DNA of 64,000 bases from Anoplopoma fimbria (GCF_027596085.1 NC_072455.1:4593959-4657958), one strand, 5' to 3'; counted from the first letter of the stretch, positions 36,401-48,964 are shown. Notes: generated by a model not told the origin, from the sequence alone. Numbers and translations are program-made.

Positions 36401-37203
36401 CGATGATTATGTTGATTCACAGGTGGTCGTCAGCAGCCAGAACAATAATGCCCTACTCCCAGACAATCCTCGGCGTTTCAACTCCTGCGTCTGTGTTTTG
36501 GGCAAACAAACCTTTGCATCTGGAAGACGCTACTGGGTTGTTCAGGTAAGGAGATCAGAAACAGGAAAGCAGTGCACTTAAACAAATCAAATTGAATGTA
36601 TCCGACCACCACAGAAGAACATCAGCATCTAAAGACTAGTTATACACAGTTAATATAATACAACCTCTAACTGAATCAAGTTCAACTTAAGGAAATCAAA
36701 CACAATCGGCCTATTGTGAATCATGAATACATTTTTTATTATGGTGAAGCGTTCTTTTAAAACAAGCATGCATGTCTGATTATGTCATTTGTGTTTTCAG
36801 GTTGGAAACAAAACAGACTGGGATCTTGGCGTGACCAGGAGTCCATCAACAGGAAGGGGGTCATCTCGGTGCGTCCTGAACACGGTTACTGGGCGATCTG
36901 TCGGCGGAAAGGCAACAGTCTCACCGCCTGCGCCGGCCCCTCGGTCGCCCTCCACCTCCAGAAAACCCCCCAGAAAGTGGGCGTGTTCCTGGACTACGAG
37001 GAAGGATCGGTGTCCTTCTACGACGCGGAGGCAAAGACCCACATTTACACGTACAGCGGGTGTGACTTCAATGAGCCCCTTAACCCGTACTTCAACCCCT
37101 GTGTTCAAGATGAAGGGAAGAACACCGCCCGTTGATCATCTGTCCTCTTGAGGAACGAGTCAGAGAAGGACAGGACATTACCATTGAGTCAGTTATGTCA
37201 TGA
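33455..37203 (+). CDS. TRIM gene B: RING, two B-boxes, coiled coil, PRY-SPRY; frame broken in last exon
   Basis: Exons: 33455-33470, 33972-34209, 34320-34683, 34795-34890, 34979-35212, 35324-35471, 35562-35588, 35682-35746, 36423-36545, 36801-37203. Same domain order as gene A: intact C3HC4 RING ([23 protein letters not shown]) and both B-boxes with all zinc ligands, including the last His (CAC 34,642-34,644). Exon 3 is 27 nt longer than in A/D, so [17 protein letters not shown] replaces the short SQMESQPQ. The exon 9 start reads [14 protein letters not shown], one codon longer than in A. Two 1-nt losses occur in the SPRY exon, at about 36839 (ACCAGGG to ACCAGG) and at 37127-37130 (GCCCCG to GCCCG). 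Reading shifts after VTR and stays open in the wrong frame to a stop at 37149-37151, so SPRY sequence is lost. Expected intact length about 571 residues; nominal stop 37201-37203. Confidence 0.85.
36018..36315 (-). mobile_element. retroposon 3' fragment in intron 8 of gene B
   Basis: Reverse-strand copy of the same LINE-tail family found sense-oriented in intron 4 of gene A: GATAAGATAAGATAATCC tail at the left, then GCAGCAGAGAGGATAGTGCA. Present in C (43,642-43,938) and absent from A and D. Confidence 0.7.
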
Positions 37204-37521
37204 GTCATAAGAAAGGATGAGGCTTACTGATGTCAAACATTTTGTTTATACACTGTATATAATTCTATATTTATTTTACTTGACTAGTGTTTGACCAACT
37301 CTGGACTGCAACAAGCTAAATGTCACGACTTGCCTTTGCACACACTTTTACTGCCTAAAAGATGGCAGCAATGTTTACATTATTCCTGAATGGTTTTCAG
37401 ACCCATGTGTATATAAATGTAGCCTATATTAAAATGCTCTAAATGTTGCATGAACTGTGCAACTTCATGACGTTGCCTAAATGAGCAATTTATCACTCAA
37501 GATACAAATTGTTTAACTGCA

Positions 37522-37527
37522 AATAAA
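37522..37527 (+). terminator. poly(A) signal AATAAA of TRIM gene B
   Basis: AATAAA 319 bp after the nominal stop, in the same conserved context as in A. Confidence 0.6.
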
Positions 37528-39116
37528 ATATATATTTTGAGAGAAGCAATTCATTTGTCATTTAATGATGTATTATATATGTTTAACTTTGTTGACTTTC
37601 TTATTTTGCAATTTGTATAGGTTGCCGGCAATATTAATATATGTAACTGCAAAGTCTTTTTCTTATTCAACCTTTAGTTTTTAAAGGAAAATATGCCGAT
37701 CATGCAAATTATTTACTTATTTACTTACTACTAAATATGTACTGATCTAACGTGCGCAAAAGCATTACTTAACTTTGGTTTAGCAGCATGTTTCCAGTGA
37801 TGACAGCTAGCTTAACATGCTGTTAGCTGGGGATAATGCAGACAAAAGTTTATATAACGTGATATGGAGGGTCGGTTCTGAGACGCTGAACCTTAATTTT
37901 GAGACTTCTCGGCGTCGTGGGTCTAACTGAATGACCCATTTCTTTTATTTGATAAGAAAAGACAAGTTTCTAATACCAGAGGGGTTGCTAATTAGTCTCT
38001 AAGTTTAGTGGAACTAGTAATACAGAGATGGAGGGAGGACAGCTGAGCGGGCCTCGTCAATCACATGAAATTGCCTCTCATGCAAGTAATAAAGCTCGGT
38101 CATGGTACCGAAAATCAGCTTTTTGCTTCGGTGAGAGTAGTAGGTTCATGACAACACAGCCTTTTGCAGGCCTTAATGACACATGTAGGTCAAAACATAA
38201 TTAAACATGAATACTGGACTTTCATAGTCCTTCAGTTGACTTAACAAGCCACCTGCCAGGGGAAAGGAGAATTATTTTTTTTGTTTATACCTGATGGTAT
38301 TTAGCAAAACAGGTTACAGTAATCTGTACAGTATCTGTCTGAGAGCAGTTTAGCCTCAGGGGGCGACGGCTGATATAATTGGACTGAATACCTGCATGTA
38401 ACCAAAGTGCTCTCAAATGGGATTAGTCAATACTAGCAGGACGACAAATGGAAACCAGATCGCTTCAGACAGGAACATATTGTCCCAATGCCTACATGCT
38501 TCCGGTAATAGAGATCAAGCCAATAATTAATGGATTCAAACAGGAGAGTACTGTAACAATAGAACATGATGAAATTACTTCCTGCATGCGTAATTAGACT
38601 CAGACATGATGAAATAACAGCTGGAACATAGTGTTAAAAGAGCTTGCCAGAAAACTGTTATCTAATAACTTAAACAAACAGCCTTAGACTCATTAACTGT
38701 CAGAAAAATCGTATTCAAAGATTAAAAGTAACATTACTCAAGTACTGTAAGAAAAAATGTAAAGTAGTGTACTTCGCTTGGATATTACATGCTTGTACTT
38801 CTATATATTTCAAATATTGGACTTTGGCAATGTTGGTCCATTGGTCGGTTCAACAGTTTGGTCTAGACCGAAAGATCTCAGCTATTTGATGCATTTCAAT
38901 GACATTTTGATTGTTGACCATAATGTGATGGACTTTCCAGCGCAAAGATTTAAATACACCTCACATGAAGAATATTGCGCGTCAGATGGAAGAAAAATAT
39001 TCCACTGCCTGCGGGGAAATTAGTCTCTTGTCTAATTACCCTTTAGCTCCTCCTTGTTATATTTAAATAACTTTCCCACCATCTCTCGAAGATTATAATC
39101 TTGTTCCATTATTATG

Positions 39117-39410
39117 CAGCTGTGGCGTAGTGGAGAGCAAGGTAGTTCTCCATTCAGAGGATCGGTGGTTCAATACCCGGCTTCGGCAGTCGATGTGTCC
39201 TTGGGCAAGACACTTAATCCCAAATTGCTCCCGAAGGCTTGCCATCGGTGTGGACTGGATGTTGTATGAATGTTAGTTAGAGTCTGATGGTGGCACCTTG
39301 CATGGTAGCCTGTCATCAGTGTGTGAATGGGTGAATGATATGCAACATACTACTGATTGTAAGTCGCTTTGGATAAAAGCGTCTGCTAAATGACTGTAAT
39401 GTAATGTATA
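39117..39410 (+). mobile_element. tRNA-derived SINE in the upstream region of gene C
   Basis: Head GCAGCTGTGGCGTAGTGGAG with B box GGTTCAATACC (39,167-39,177), body, and the typical fish end CTTTGGATAAAAGCGTCTGC then TAAATGACTGTAATGTAATG. Unit B has the empty site (CCATTATTATAATATATCAT at about 31,640-31,660), so it arrived after the B/C duplication. Confidence 0.88.
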
Positions 39411-40975
39411 ATACATTATAGTGTGACACTCACTTTGAATTATGAGCAATTTTACCTTTGATGTTTTTCAGTGTCATTTCCACTACATGCCATTTGCTTT
39501 TAATATAGTAATTATTTATTGATGTTTTGGGTACTTTTACTGAATACTTCCATTGAAGAGGATTCAGCTGAAAGAAAGCAATGTGTCTCTGACAATGTCT
39601 CAAACATTTTAGTACGTCTTCTACTTTGGCTTCAATTGTTTACATTTTTCCTAAACACAATCCTACGGTCATGTCGTCAATCTTGTTCAGGTATTGAAGG
39701 GTTGGCCCTCAGCTATAGACCAACATGTGCTGGAATGTTTGAATCACATGCTGTAATTATTTATTTAGGTCATTACGTCCCGGCTTGAATGTTATTGAGC
39801 AGCAGCCAAAACGTGATCAATTATTGTTGAGGATGGTGTGAAAAAACACCTGACAGAATAATACGTACGGAAATGTGTCACGTGCAATTCTGGTGAACCA
39901 CCATGTGAGTGATTAAACATATAGTGTTTCACATTGTAAAGTGTGCCTCAGACAAATGTTGTGTAATTCTTCAATCTAAAAATCAATCCAGAGATTTATG
40001 AATAATGCATAAAAAAGTCTTACAATGGAGAAAACTAACTTGAACGTTGTCTTCAACATGATTTCACTATTAAATACATGAGAAATCTGAATAAATGCTA
40101 ATTAATAGGCATTCGTCCAGGCTTTTGAGACAAATTAAACTTGTCCATTTTCTTTCATCAACCACAAACCAGAATATGTACAGTACATATTTAACTATAT
40201 GTATATATATATTCATTCTTCCTTGGAAGGTTGCAGAAGCACACAGCTGATGTGAATCTGAACAGAACAAGTAAGAAGTACACAGCAACACATCTTGAAC
40301 TTATGATTAATGCACTTATCCTAAACTTTGACCTTTCTCTTGGCAAATCAATTTATTAAAATAAATTAGTTGATTTTTTTCGATACAGCCTATAATATAA
40401 GAGAGTAAATTTAACAGAAATGGCTAAAAAAAATCCAATTGGTAGTATGTTTATTCTGCTGTACATGTGGTTTAAAAAAAAATAGAGTGGTGTGGTGTTT
40501 AATTGTGATGTTTAAGTTTTCTTACTTTATTTTTAAAGCTGGCAAGAGGGACTATTCAATTGGTATTAATTCAGATTTCTCCAGCATTAAATAATGAAAT
40601 CATGTATTTAGTGACTTTTGTTGAATACAATGAAGATTTGATTGCAGAAGTTGTTCAAGTTGTTATTCTATATTGTTGGGCTTTTTAATGCATTATTCAT
40701 ATATCTCTGGAATGATTTTAGATCAAAGAATTGCACAAACTTTTCCTGAGGCACACTGTACAACGTAAAGTAATATATGTTTAATCCCAACACACTCAAC
40801 AGATTTGCCCATGGAACCTTTTTGGTACATATTATTCTGTCACCCTTCACTACCTCCACTACATGCCAAGGAACACGATGTACTAGAGTAATTGGGGGAT
40901 GAGAAAAAAAATATTTTTAAACTTGCAAAGAGCAGCTAAACAGTAATTAGACAAGAGTGACTAATCCGACTGCAA

Positions 40976-41002
40976 AACAAGGAGTGTCTTTGAGTATTTA
41001 AA
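40976..41002 (+). promoter_or_regulatory. putative core promoter of TRIM gene C
   Basis: Same AACAAGGAGTGTCT...TATTTAAA block (TATTTAAA 40,995-41,002), 65 bp before the start codon. Confidence 0.45.
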
Positions 41003-41059
41003 CCACACTGCATGCTGCACTTTATGCTACGTCTTGTGAGAACGATCAGGACACACGAC

Positions 41060-44000
41060 ATGACAACACAACTAGGTAAGATAGATAAAATGTGGTAATT
41101 TAAAGTAGGAAAAATGCTTTATTTTAAATGTTTTCTTCTATTAATGGTATATTTTATATAAATAATGGCATTAATGGTTAGAACGACTTAAGAAATAACA
41201 AAATGAAACAGGTTTCATGGCAACTCCAATATAAATACTGCATATTTAGTCAGTCTTTTATATTTTCTGCTTAAATATTCTTGTGCACAGATATTTAAAA
41301 CACTTTAAAGTTATTTTATGTTTGTCTTAAAGGTCTGGAAGAAAGGGCAAGAGGACAATATAACTTCTATTCATAGATAAATACTAAATGGTTTTCTTTG
41401 TTCGTTATTTGTGGTTTTCTTTCTGTGGATAAGACGATCTGAAATCTGATTGTGAAAGTTATGTGAATTGGTTTTTCTTTTACTCTTTCTGGTATTATTA
41501 AAAAATTCAAGTGCTGCAATGGTTTTTACTCATTTACGGTGTCTCATGTTTAAGTAATATAATGTTATTTTTCCAGTTGCAAACATGGCCTTTGCGGTCG
41601 TGGTGGAAGAGCAGTTCAAGTGCTGCATCTGCCTTGACATATTCACCAACCCGACCACCATCACTTGTGGTCACACCTTTTGCCTGGACTGCATTGAAGG
41701 TTTTTGGGATATGAAGAGAAAGCCTGAGTGTCCGCTGTGCAAAAAGACATGCAGAGCGCCCGAAGCTCAGCATCAACCTAGGTTATGCTGAAATCATTGA
41801 ATTCTATAAAAGGTTTGTTATTGAACACTACTACCTCTCTCGCTTTTTTTAAGCAAGCCATATTAAACCAAATTTTGTTTTACTAAAATTGAGATTTAAC
41901 AGATTTGGATTATGATCAAAAGGTCTCAAGGGGAGAATTTGCCGCCAGGAAGCAGGAAAGATTCTCTACCCCAACTTTTGGAGGCTGACGAAGTTCCCTG
42001 TGACATCTGCTGCGGAGACAAATCACCGTCGGTCAAGTCGTGTCTGACGTGCTTGGAATCATATTGCGAACTTCACCTCGCACCACACCTGAGGGAAGCA
42101 GCCCTGCAGACACACCAGCTGACGGATTCGGACAGTTTCATCGCCAGTCATCTCTGCAGAAAACACAAGAAGCCGCTGACGATGTTCTGCAAGAGCGACC
42201 AGAAGCCTGTTTGTGTGAAATGCACAGAGAAGGAGCACAAACAGCAAAACTTTGTACTCATTGAGGAGGAGAGGAAGAGGGTCAAGGTGAGAGAAATGTT
42301 TATTTTTATTGGTCATCTTTTTTTTACGAAACCATTCCTTTTACTTGCTTTACTCTTGTATGTAATGTGTTTTGCATGCATTTTTGACATTTTGCAGACT
42401 TCTTTGAGGGACACGAAGGCCAGCATTAAACAGATGATCCATGCCAGATGGAGAAAAATAGAGCAGATAAAAAATTCTGTGGATCTAAGCAAAGTAAGTT
42501 CATTTTTAAAAAAGGTCTTACTTCTCCTGTTTGTCTGTTTTGATCTGTAACATTCAACGTTTCTATCGTTTCAATCGACAGGAAATCACAGAAAGGGAGA
42601 TACAGGGCAGTGCTAAGGTCTGCAGCTTGCTGATAACCGCCATCCAGAGACACCAGGTCAGGCTGGCGGAGGAGCTGGAGAAGAAGCATGAAGAAGCCGA
42701 GAGGAGAGCTGAGGAGATGTTCCAGGAGCTGCAGCAGGAAGTCCACGAGCTGCAGATGAGGGGCATCGAGCTGAAGCAGCTAGAGAACACTCAGAGCCCC
42801 GTTCAACTCCTGCAGGTTAGATACCTGAAATTAATTGCATAATTTCTGTGCAGCCTCAACGTTTCAACAACCGTCCAACGTTTTTAAACCTGTGCGACCT
42901 AATCTAATCTAAACCTAATCTTCTCATTATTATTTTCTTCATTTTAGAGTTTCCCGTCTCTAAATCGACTCCCATCCACCAGAGATTGGTCTGACGTCAC
43001 AGTCTACTCTGATAACTGCATGGGAACGGTGACGAGAGCCTTCTCCAAGCTCGTCGACATCTGCCAGGATCTTTCGGACAAACTGTCTGCAGATGGTCAG
43101 TAGTCTTTTGGCAGAAACAAAAGAAAAGAAAAGATTTTTTGAAAATCAGTGCTTGAAAATAACCTTTTTCTTTTCCCTTTTGCAGAAGCAGACAAGCTGA
43201 ATGAATATGCAGGTATGTTCACAGTCCCACGTCCATCATAGTTTTACCTTGATTAGCTTCTCTTCTTATGACCTGACTCACTGTTTTTCTTCTTTGTTTC
43301 TGCAGTCGATGTCACTCTGGACCCTGAGACTGCTTCAGGCTGGCTCGTCCTGTCTCCAGACAGAAAGAAGGTATTGTCTGATTTCTATGATCATTATATT
43401 AAATGTGTGAAGGGCACAGTTTTACTGGGAAACTAAAAGTTCTCACATTTAAAGACGGATCTTTTGTTCTGACACAGCAGTTTGAGCGTAAAATTATTGA
43501 GCTTTTTCTCTAAAAACATCATGTGCTGTGCTCCATTTTGCTGTAATAAGATTTGAAGTAAAGACATTTTCTCACATGAATGTGAGAATTCACTCTAAAG
43601 GGGCTTAAAATTATGATCTGAAAAATAATAAGACTCCACTGTTAAGATAAGATAAGATAATCATTTTTTTGCAGGATTACAGCAGCAGAGAGGATAGTGC
43701 AAACAAGATACATAGTAAAAAACAAAATCAAAACAAGTATTATAAATAAGTAAATAAGTAATAACACAGTAAAGAACAAGTAAAACAACTTAAAAATCCA
43801 CAATAACTAAAATATTATATTAACAGAATATGTTTTGTATTGTACAGTGGATTGCACAGATTTTTATATTGCACAGTTTTTTGGCACGTGTGGTCTACTG
43901 GTTGTGCAGCCTGACAGCGGCAGGAAGGAAGGACCTTAACATTAATAACCTGCGGTTATTAATATTAACCATATTAATCGTTACAATTAGGCTAATGTTT

Positions 44001-44828
44001 CATGTGATGAGGATGATGACGGTAACGATGATTATGTTGATTCACAGGTGGTCGTCAGCAGCCAGAACAATAATGCCCTACTCCCAGACAATCCTCGGCG
44101 TTTCAACTCCTGCGTCTGTGTTTTGGGCAAACAAACCTTTGCATCTGGAAGACGCTACTGGGTTGTTCAGGTAAGGAGATCAGAAACAGGAAAGCAGTGC
44201 ACTTAAACAAATCAAATTGAATGTATCCGACCACCACAGAAGAACATCAGCATCTAAAGACTAGTTATACACAGTTAATATAATACAACCTCTAACTGAA
44301 TCAAGTTCAACTTAAGGAAATCAAACACAATCGGCCTATTGTGAATCATGAATACATTTTTTATTATGGTGAAGCGTTTCTTTTAAAACAAGCATGCATG
44401 TCTGATTATGTCATTTGTGTTTTCAGGTTGGAAACAAAACAGACTGGGATCTTGGCGTGACCAGGGAGTCCATCAACAGGAAGGGGTCATCTCGGTGCGT
44501 CCTGAACACGGTTACTGGGCGATCTGTCGGCGGAAAGGCAACAGTCTCACCGCCTGCGCCGGCCCCTCGGTCGCCCTCCACCTCCAGAAAACACCCCAGA
44601 AAGTGGGCGTGTTCCTGGACTACGAGGAAGGATCGGTGTCCTTCTACGACGCGGAGGCAAAGACCCACATTTACACGTACAGCGGGTGTGACTTCAATGA
44701 GCCCCTTAACCCGTACTTCAACCCCTGTGTTCAAGATGAAGGGAAGAACACCGCCCTTGATCATCTGTCCTCTTGAGGAACGAGTCAGAGAAGGACAGGA
44801 CATTACCATTGAGTCAGTTATGTCATGA
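41060..44828 (+). pseudogene. TRIM gene C, probable pseudogene (RING-exon frameshift, B-box 2 ligand lost, SPRY indels)
   Basis: Exons: 41060-41075, 41577-41812, 41923-42286, 42398-42493, 42582-42815, 42948-43095, 43186-43212, 43306-43370, 44048-44170, 44427-44828. Closest to gene B. Exon 2 has lost two bases at about 41754-41756 (GCAGAAAGCG to GCAGAGCG), after the RING; the frame then ends at 41791, leaving a RING-only peptide of about 76 residues. In exon 3 the last zinc-binding His of B-box 2 is Gln (CAA 42,245-42,247; CAC in B). The SPRY exon has lost one G (44483-44486) and two bases at 44751-44756; the net loss of 3 restores the frame for the last residues ([11 protein letters not shown]) after about 89 wrong-frame codons. 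Several independent lesions make error alone less likely here. A short RING peptide could still be made. Confidence 0.75.
43642..43938 (-). mobile_element. retroposon 3' fragment in intron 8 of gene C
   Basis: Same insertion, same position and orientation as 36,018-36,315 in gene B, so it predates the B/C duplication. Confidence 0.7.
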
Positions 44829-45146
44829 GTCATAAGAAAGGATGAGGCTTACTGATGTCAAACATTTTGTTTATACACTGTATATAATTCTATATTTATT
44901 TTACTTGACTAGTATTTGACTGACTCTGGACTGCAACAAGCTAAATGTCACGACTTGCCTTTGCACACACTTTTACTGCCTAAAAGATGGCAGCAATGTT
45001 TACATTATTCCTGAATGGTTTTCAAACCCATGTGTATATAAATGTAGCCTATATTAAAATGCTCTAAATGTTGCATGAACTGTGCAACTTCATGATGTTG
45101 CCTAAATGAACAATTTATCACTCAAGATACAAATTGTTTAACTGCA

Positions 45147-45152
45147 AATAAA
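45147..45152 (+). terminator. poly(A) signal AATAAA of TRIM copy C
   Basis: AATAAA in the same conserved 3' UTR context. The following TTTCGAAAATTTTGAG matches A and D rather than B. Confidence 0.55.
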
Positions 45153-45870
45153 ATATATATTTCGAAAATTTTGAGAGAAGCAATTCATTTGTCATTTAAT
45201 GATGTATTATAAATGTTTAACTTTGTTGACTTTCTTATTTTGCAATTTGTATAGGTTGCTGGCAATATTAATATATGTAAATGCAAAGTCTTTTTCTTAT
45301 TCAACCTTTATTTTTCAAGGAAAATATGCCGATCATGCAAATTATTTACTTACTACTAAATATGTACTGATTTAATGTGCGCCAAAGCATTACTTAATTG
45401 GGTTTAGCAGCATGTTTCCAGTGATGACAGCTAGCTTAACATGCTGTTAGCTGGGGATAATGCAGACAGAAGTTTATATAACGTGATATGGAGGGTCGGT
45501 TCTGAGACGCTGAACCTTAATTTTGAGACTTCTCGGCGTCGTGGGTCTAACTGAATGACCCATTTATTTATTTTTTTTACAGTTGGAACATAGTGTTAAA
45601 AGAGCTTGCCAGAAAACTGCTATCTAATAACTTAAACAAACAGCATTAGACTTATTATCTGTCAGAAAAATTGTATTCAAAGATTAAAAGTAACATTCAT
45701 CAAATACTGTAAGAAAAATGTAAAGTAGTGTACTTCACTTGGATATTACATGCTTGTACTTCTATATATTTAACATATTGGACTTCGGCAATGTTGGTCC
45801 ATTGGTCGGGTCAACAGTTTGGTCTAGACCGAAAGATCTCAGCTATTTGATGCATTTCAATGACATTTTG

Positions 45871-47677
45871 TACATTTGTTTGGACATTCGTGGTTCCAAA
45901 AGAATGAATCCTAATTTCCATTGGCACCAGCGGTGATATTCCTTGTGAGGTTGAAATCTGTAGTTTTAGTCGAAATATCTCAAAAAACGATTGATAGACA
46001 TTTTGTCACAGAAATGTATATCCCCCTCAGAAATATTTTTTTTGTAACTTTAGTGATTCTATAAGTTTTCATTGGGTCACATTTTTTTGTATGTCAATAT
46101 TTTGGTCAAATAGCAGAATCTTTTTCCATTGACGCCAGATTTCGCATTCATATGCAGATATCTGTTTAACAAATGAAGCCAAGGACTATTGGAAAATTAC
46201 GGGAAAATGTCGAACAGGGTTCAACATCTAAATTTAGAATAATTACTTCCGGCCCATGAATCAGACTCAGAAAGGATGACATGACAGCTGGAACTCTTCC
46301 ATTGCTTCATTCATCACTCATACTGTTTTCCTAGAGTCGCCATCAAAAGTGCTGGCTGACTCAGTTGGAGCATTTCCGATCAAAGTTCTTGTTCTTTAAC
46401 AATCTTGGTTTTTGGGTTGTTGTTTTTTTATTTTAAGATGATAAGATTTGTTACCTGACTTAGAAATTATATCCAAAGGTGAACAGTGGCTTAGAAGATT
46501 TACTCAAGTACCGTCAGCAGAAGAAAATACAAACACATACAATACATTAGAACATTTAAAGACATGAAGTTCTGTCACAGAAATTCATGTCCCCCTCAGG
46601 ATTATTTTCTGAACTTTGGTAAACCCATTGTTTTCATCAGTTTTTAGTTTGTCCAAAATTTTGGTTCATGACCAAATACATGCAAAACTCATGGTAGCAG
46701 TAATAGTAATAGTACTGTGACTAAAAATAATAATAATAGTAGCATTGGGTAGCAATCACAACAACGGTACAGCTATTTGGGAGTAATCTAATTCATTTTA
46801 TAGGTTTTTGTTGGTACATGTGCTGTAGCATTCTGGATCAACTGGAAAGTCTGAAGAGAGTTATTAGAGCTGCCTGATAATTAGCAAGTGCAGTTATCTA
46901 ATATAGAAGTAACAAATTAATGGACTCTGGATTAATTTCCCACCATGGTCCATAATTTTGTGATGGACAACCCCAAGTATAAATTAGCCCATACTGCATT
47001 GAAGGTGGTTCCTGAAAAACGGTGGCCAACTCATAACTATGATGTTGGCCTGATTAAGGAAAACACAACATTAGTTGTGGTTCTTAAAATCAGATTATAG
47101 GCCCAACATGCGACAATACCCCCTTAAGACCTGATGCAGAGGAAAGCATGACTCCCATCTTTGAAGAACTCCTGAATTATAAAAAATTGTGTTCCAGCCC
47201 CAACTTCTCCATGTAATACTTCATTTGTTCTGGTGACAAAAGCCAAAGGCAAATATTTGAGACCTGTTCAAACAACAAGTGCACTACCTAGAACATGAGA
47301 TATCGCCAAAAAAACGAGCAATTGGCAAAAATCGATTCAAAAAGTGTTGAATCACGCTACTCCTCTCTACTGAGGAAGATTGGAAGCGTTGTGACTTTCT
47401 GGCAGCAATTAATTTCGCAGTAACTCCAGAACAAAAGGATCCACACCTCTTCCAAACAAATATTCTATTATGTAGATGGGCTAGCTAGAAGGGTAGATGG
47501 GATTGGAGCTGTTGGGTATGCCATCGTTTCTGCCCAAGCTCCCTCTTACAGCTTGGACATCTATCACTATCTACATTGATAGTCAATGTACTTCTATACT
47601 ACGAAGGGTTTATTTTGATAAATCAATAGCAGTGGCTTGAGGCATTTTATTTTTGGATTCTATGGAATCAAGACAAG
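45871..47677 (+). mobile_element. retroviral-type retroelement remnant inserted in the truncated unit
   Basis: The limits are set by the uninterrupted text in units B and C (ATTTTGATTGTTGACC). The 1.8-kb insert has no obvious long terminal repeats or clear target duplication. Its right third carries decayed pol text (see 47,041-47,620). 45,880-46,900 has no recognised coding content; the words GACATTCGTGGTTCC and GTCACAGAAATGTATATCCC resemble a dispersed fish repeat that was not identified. Confidence 0.7.
47041..47620 (+). pseudogene. decayed pol fragment of an endogenous retrovirus-like element (RT start and RNase H-like piece)
   Basis: Short stretches in different frames resemble the start of a gammaretrovirus-type reverse transcriptase: RQYPLK at about 47,110, then EESMTPIFEELL, then SPCNT and TKAKGKY at about 47,200-47,260. 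A later stretch (GAVGYAIVS and IYIDSQ, about 47,500-47,580) resembles RNase H. Several stops and frameshifts separate them, and most of RT, including the catalytic Asp-Asp region, is absent. It is not functional. Confidence 0.6.
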
Positions 47678-48964
47678 ATTGTTGACCATAATGTGATGGA
47701 CTTTCAAGCGCAAAGAAATTTATTTATATTTGTATATATATGATTGAGTTTGTTTTTGATGTATAACAAACATGTTTCTAATCATTGTCAGCGGGAGTCC
47801 ACATTGGAAACTAGGTTGAGGTGGACAGGTGGGTCAAACAAACACGGGACTTTCACCCAGGAGATTGCTGTTTGTGTCCCATGTGAAGAGTCAAAGTTGA
47901 CTGATTTTAATTGATGTCTGTAATTGAAATAGTGTAACAGACATACTTGTTTTAAGTCAAACTGTAATGTTTTTACTCAACGTAACCAAGTAGTTTTAAT
48001 GTGTTTTTGTTTTTTGTTTCAAATTTAAAATGTAGATCGCGTATTTAAAACTGTATCCCTAACCTTGGTGAAAAATGATCTCGGCTACACCGTAATTGGG
48101 TCAGATGTTGGCAGTATATGCTACAATTCATGCATGGCTGTAATCCACCAGTAAAATGTGTAGAAGAAGTAAATAGAAGTTGTGAAACAATAACAAAACA
48201 AGTCACTTCAGCCATCTAACCATATATGATACGAAAATGGAGAGATGTCTTCAAGAATTTGTTTCATTGGGAAGGTTTTGATTTGGACAACGGCAAAAAA
48301 CATCTCAATCAAGCATATACAATTTTGTTTTGTCAGAAAAATATATTTTTTCTCTTTCCAAACAGCCTGTATTTAAATGTGTTTGAAAACACGTGAATAG
48401 TGAGATGGCTTGTGTGTGTTTGTCCGGGTGTGACTCTCCATTCCACTCCTGATGCCAATCAACTTGCACACCTGCAATCCATCCATTCATCTAGCTCCTG
48501 CAGTAAATCTATCCAGACTCCCCACTCCAGTCTCTCCACTCAACAAAATCTGTAAATAAACTTTTTGGTCCAACATTCACACTTCCCATCAATAAGAATC
48601 TGCATTTAGATATCTAATTTGTGAGACTTTACACCAAAATAAATGAGGAAAACTCAGCAACTATGTGAAAAAAAGGTTATATTATTGTGGTTATGTGCAC
48701 ATGTGTTTTCAACAGCACCAAAATAGCACATACAAAAGACAAGAAGAGGTGCATAGTTAACTGAGGGCATGTCGGACCAAATTGTTCCTTGGAAACCTTT
48801 CTCATTGTCTCAAAGGGAAACAGGTATAACAAACAGGTATAACAAACACGGGACTTTCACCAAGGAGATGGCTGTTTATGCCCTGAAAACAAACAAGTCA
48901 AAGTTGTCTTATTTAAATTTACGTCTGTGATTTAAATAATGTAAAGACAATGCTCATTTTAAGC

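Larger units (their letters stand above)
31203..38669. repeat. tandem unit B (TRIM gene B with flanks)
   Basis: Runs from TTAAACAAACAG to the same words at 38,670. It is nearly identical to unit C except for a SINE in C, about 0.65 kb present only in B (about 37,945-38,612), and a converted intron. In 31,203-33,454 no gene was recognised. Confidence 0.9.
38670..45631. repeat. tandem unit C (TRIM gene C with flanks)
   Basis: Second tandem copy of unit B, 6.96 kb. A third copy starts at 45,632 and is cut at 47,715. In 38,670-41,059 no gene was recognised apart from the SINE. Confidence 0.9.
45632..47715. repeat. third, truncated B/C-type unit
   Basis: 45,632-45,870 repeats the start of units B and C up to CAATGACATTTTG. 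After a 1.8-kb insertion the unit resumes at 47,678 (ATTGTTGACCATAATGTGAT) for about 38 bp, then switches to block A-type sequence at CAAAG/AAATTT. Confidence 0.85.

Noticed and set aside
36244..36549. Plus-strand 101-codon frame covering intron 8 and exon 9 of gene B (also at 43,830-44,174)
   Set aside because: It reads through the antisense retroposon fragment and exon 9 in the wrong frame.
39117..39190. Functional tRNA gene
   Set aside because: The A and B boxes are followed by a SINE body and typical fish SINE end; no proper acceptor stem closure was seen.
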